A stretch of DNA of 64,000 nucleotides from Geomonas propionica (GTDB lineage Bacteria > Desulfobacterota > Desulfuromonadia > Geobacterales > Geobacteraceae): positions 43,849 through 107,848 of the forward strand of contig NZ_JAEMHK010000019.1 of assembly GCF_016458235.1 (NCBI RefSeq), given 5' to 3'. Position 1 is the first letter of the stretch, and the number at the start of each line of letters is the position of its first letter. The notes below the pieces were generated by a model. It saw nothing but the letters and a program-made list of their open reading frames with translations, was not told where the DNA came from and made no database searches. A program made the position numbers and the translations under genes. Shown one piece after another: positions 62,678-64,000 of this stretch.

Positions 62678-64000
62678 CTAGCGCTCGGTGCTCCACCTGG
62701 CCGACGGGCTCATGTGGCAGGCGATGTTGAAGCAGTTGCCGGTCTGGTTCGCGCCCGGCACGCTGGTCAGCTTGGCACCGGTGTAGATGGTGAAGCTGTT
62801 GGCGAAGCGCAGGCTGTTGTCCACCTGCACGGTCACGTTCTCGATGTGGTCCTTCACCGGCGTAACCATCTTGTGGTACGGGGTGAGCCCGACGGCGCCG
62901 CCGTTGTGGCAGGTGGTGCAGTTCGCCCATCCCTCCTCAACCTTCGCGAACGGCGAGATGTGCGCCGCTACCAGGTGAGCGCCGCCGCCGCCCGAGTAGT
63001 CCTCGAAGCGCGCGTTGGCCCAGTTGGCGTAGCTGCCGAAGGTGGTCGCCGTGTTCTTCGGCGCGGGCGGATAGCCGTGGCAGGAGTCGCAACTGCCGCC
63101 GATCGGCTTGAAGGCGCCGCCGGCACTGGTATGGGTGTGGCAGTCGAGGCAGCCCGAGGTGAAGTGGCTCGACTCCGGAACGCCGGCGCGATAGTAGTTG
63201 GTCTTGGTATGGCAGACCTGGCACAGGCCGCGGTTGGTGGTCGTCTCCACCAGCGTGGTGGCCCGGTCGGTGTACGAGATGTTGAAGCCCCGGATCTCGC
63301 TCCTGATCATGGAGAGGTTTCCGGTGCCGTGCGTGTCGTGGCACTCGCGGCAGGCGATGTCCACATTGTCCTTGGTGACATGCGTGCCGAGGTTCAGGAT
63401 GCGGGCCGGGACCACAGCGGCGTTGTTGTGGCACGAGGCGCACAGCGTGTTGTCGTTGTTCATCAAGAGGCGCTTGCTGTCGCCCAGCGTGCCGGTGATG
63501 TGGGTCGCGTTCTGGTCGTGGCACACCGTACACTGGTTGCTCACCGCGAAGCGGCCGTGCCCCTTGGTGGCAAAGTAACCCTTGTAGGGGGCCTGGGTGC
63601 CGTTGGGAAGCACCGCAGCGTCCTGCGCGTGGCAGACCGTGCATTCGATGCGGGTGGTCGTCTTCCAATCCACCAGCTGGCCTGCGTGGCACCCCAGGCA
63701 CAGGGAGCCGTTGCCGCTTTTCAGGTCCGGAGAACCGTTCATGTGGGTGGCGGTGGTCCCGATGTGGCAGGCCTGGCAGGCGGTGTACTCGCTACCAAGG
63801 TAGTTGCCCGGGCCGTAGACCGCGCTGATGTGGGTCGCGTGCTGGTTGGTCGCCATCGGGCTCGGGGTCGAGGCGGAGCCGCCATGGCAGGTGATGCACA
63901 GGTTGCGCGCCTTGTAGGCGACGACGGAATCGGCCACCGCCTGGCTGATGGCGCCCGCGTCGCGCAGCGTCGGCACCGCCAGCGTGGTCACCGAGTCGTC
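62678..64000 (-). CDS. Giant multiheme cytochrome c, N-terminal part beyond window
   Basis: The open frame runs from the stop at 62678 to the right edge without a start, so about 440 C-terminal residues are visible. They contain 11 CXXCH and one CX4CH (CFNIACH) near the end. The last 200 residues match those of the 959-residue neighbour, including SGGGGAHLV and the W-S-T-E-R terminus. It is the first visible gene of the operon, 96 bp ahead of the next. The true length and heme number cannot be seen. Confidence 0.88.
   Translation of the reverse strand, partial: DDSVTTLAVPTLRDAGAISQAVADSVVAYKARNLCITCHGGSASTPSPMATNQHATHISAVYGPGNYLGSEYTACQACHIGTTATHMNGSPDLKSGNGSLCLGCHAGQLVDWKTTTRIECTVCHAQDAAVLPNGTQAPYKGYFATKGHGRFAVSNQCTVCHDQNATHITGTLGDSKRLLMNNDNTLCASCHNNAAVVPARILNLGTHVTKDNVDIACRECHDTHGTGNLSMIRSEIRGFNISYTDRATTLVETTTNRGLCQVCHTKTNYYRAGVPESSHFTSGCLDCHTHTSAGGAFKPIGGSCDSCHGYPPAPKNTATTFGSYANWANARFEDYSGGGGAHLVAAHISPFAKVEEGWANCTTCHNGGAVGLTPYHKMVTPVKDHIENVTVQVDNSLRFANSFTIYTGAKLTSVPGANQTGNCFNIACHMSPSARWSTER

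Overview
The window looks like chromosomal DNA from a Geobacteraceae bacterium of the Geobacter / Geomonas / Citrifermentans type. It is GC-rich, carries a PpcA-like triheme cytochrome c7, two sets of System II cytochrome c maturation genes and several very large multiheme c-type cytochromes with mixed CXXCH and CX4CH motifs, and it is full of the short intergenic hairpins typical of these genomes. No tRNA, rRNA, CRISPR array, insertion sequence or prophage gene was recognised.

Region 1 (1-18236, all on the minus strand) is a surface polysaccharide locus. It has nine or ten glycosyltransferases, a Wzx-like flippase, a PseG-like nucleotide-sugar hydrolase, a SAM methyltransferase, an ATP-grasp enzyme, a DUF362 protein, a winged-helix regulator and, at the left edge, a truncated polytopic membrane protein. 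Many junctions are ATGA or TGATG overlaps, so genes 14622 to 1404 are probably one operon. Upstream of the regulator lies an array of seven palindromic boxes spaced 20-21 bp apart.

Region 2 (18303-22044, minus) holds a doubled-CXXCH multiheme cytochrome, CcsB, ResB and ppcA. Region 3 (22136-33138) is housekeeping: purE, purD, purH, an ASKHA-type ATPase, selD read through an in-frame UGA (selenocysteine), alr, and a TPP-riboswitch-controlled thiE-thiD fusion plus thiC. Region 4 (33397-41039) has a CusS/CusR-like two-component pair, a small membrane protein, two B12-binding radical SAM proteins and a LuxE-like acyl-protein synthetase.

Region 5 (41074-64000) is the most unusual part. Five giant secreted multiheme cytochromes (48048 to the right edge, at least 99 recognisable heme motifs) are followed by a beta-propeller lipoprotein and a ResB-like protein. 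A second CcsA/CcsB-like heme-handling protein lies a few kb away, beyond a divergent three-gene block that resembles a polyprenyl-phosphate-sugar / PMT-type glycosylation module. I read this as a candidate extracellular electron-transfer system with its own maturation machinery and possibly its own glycosylation. The function is inferred, not shown.
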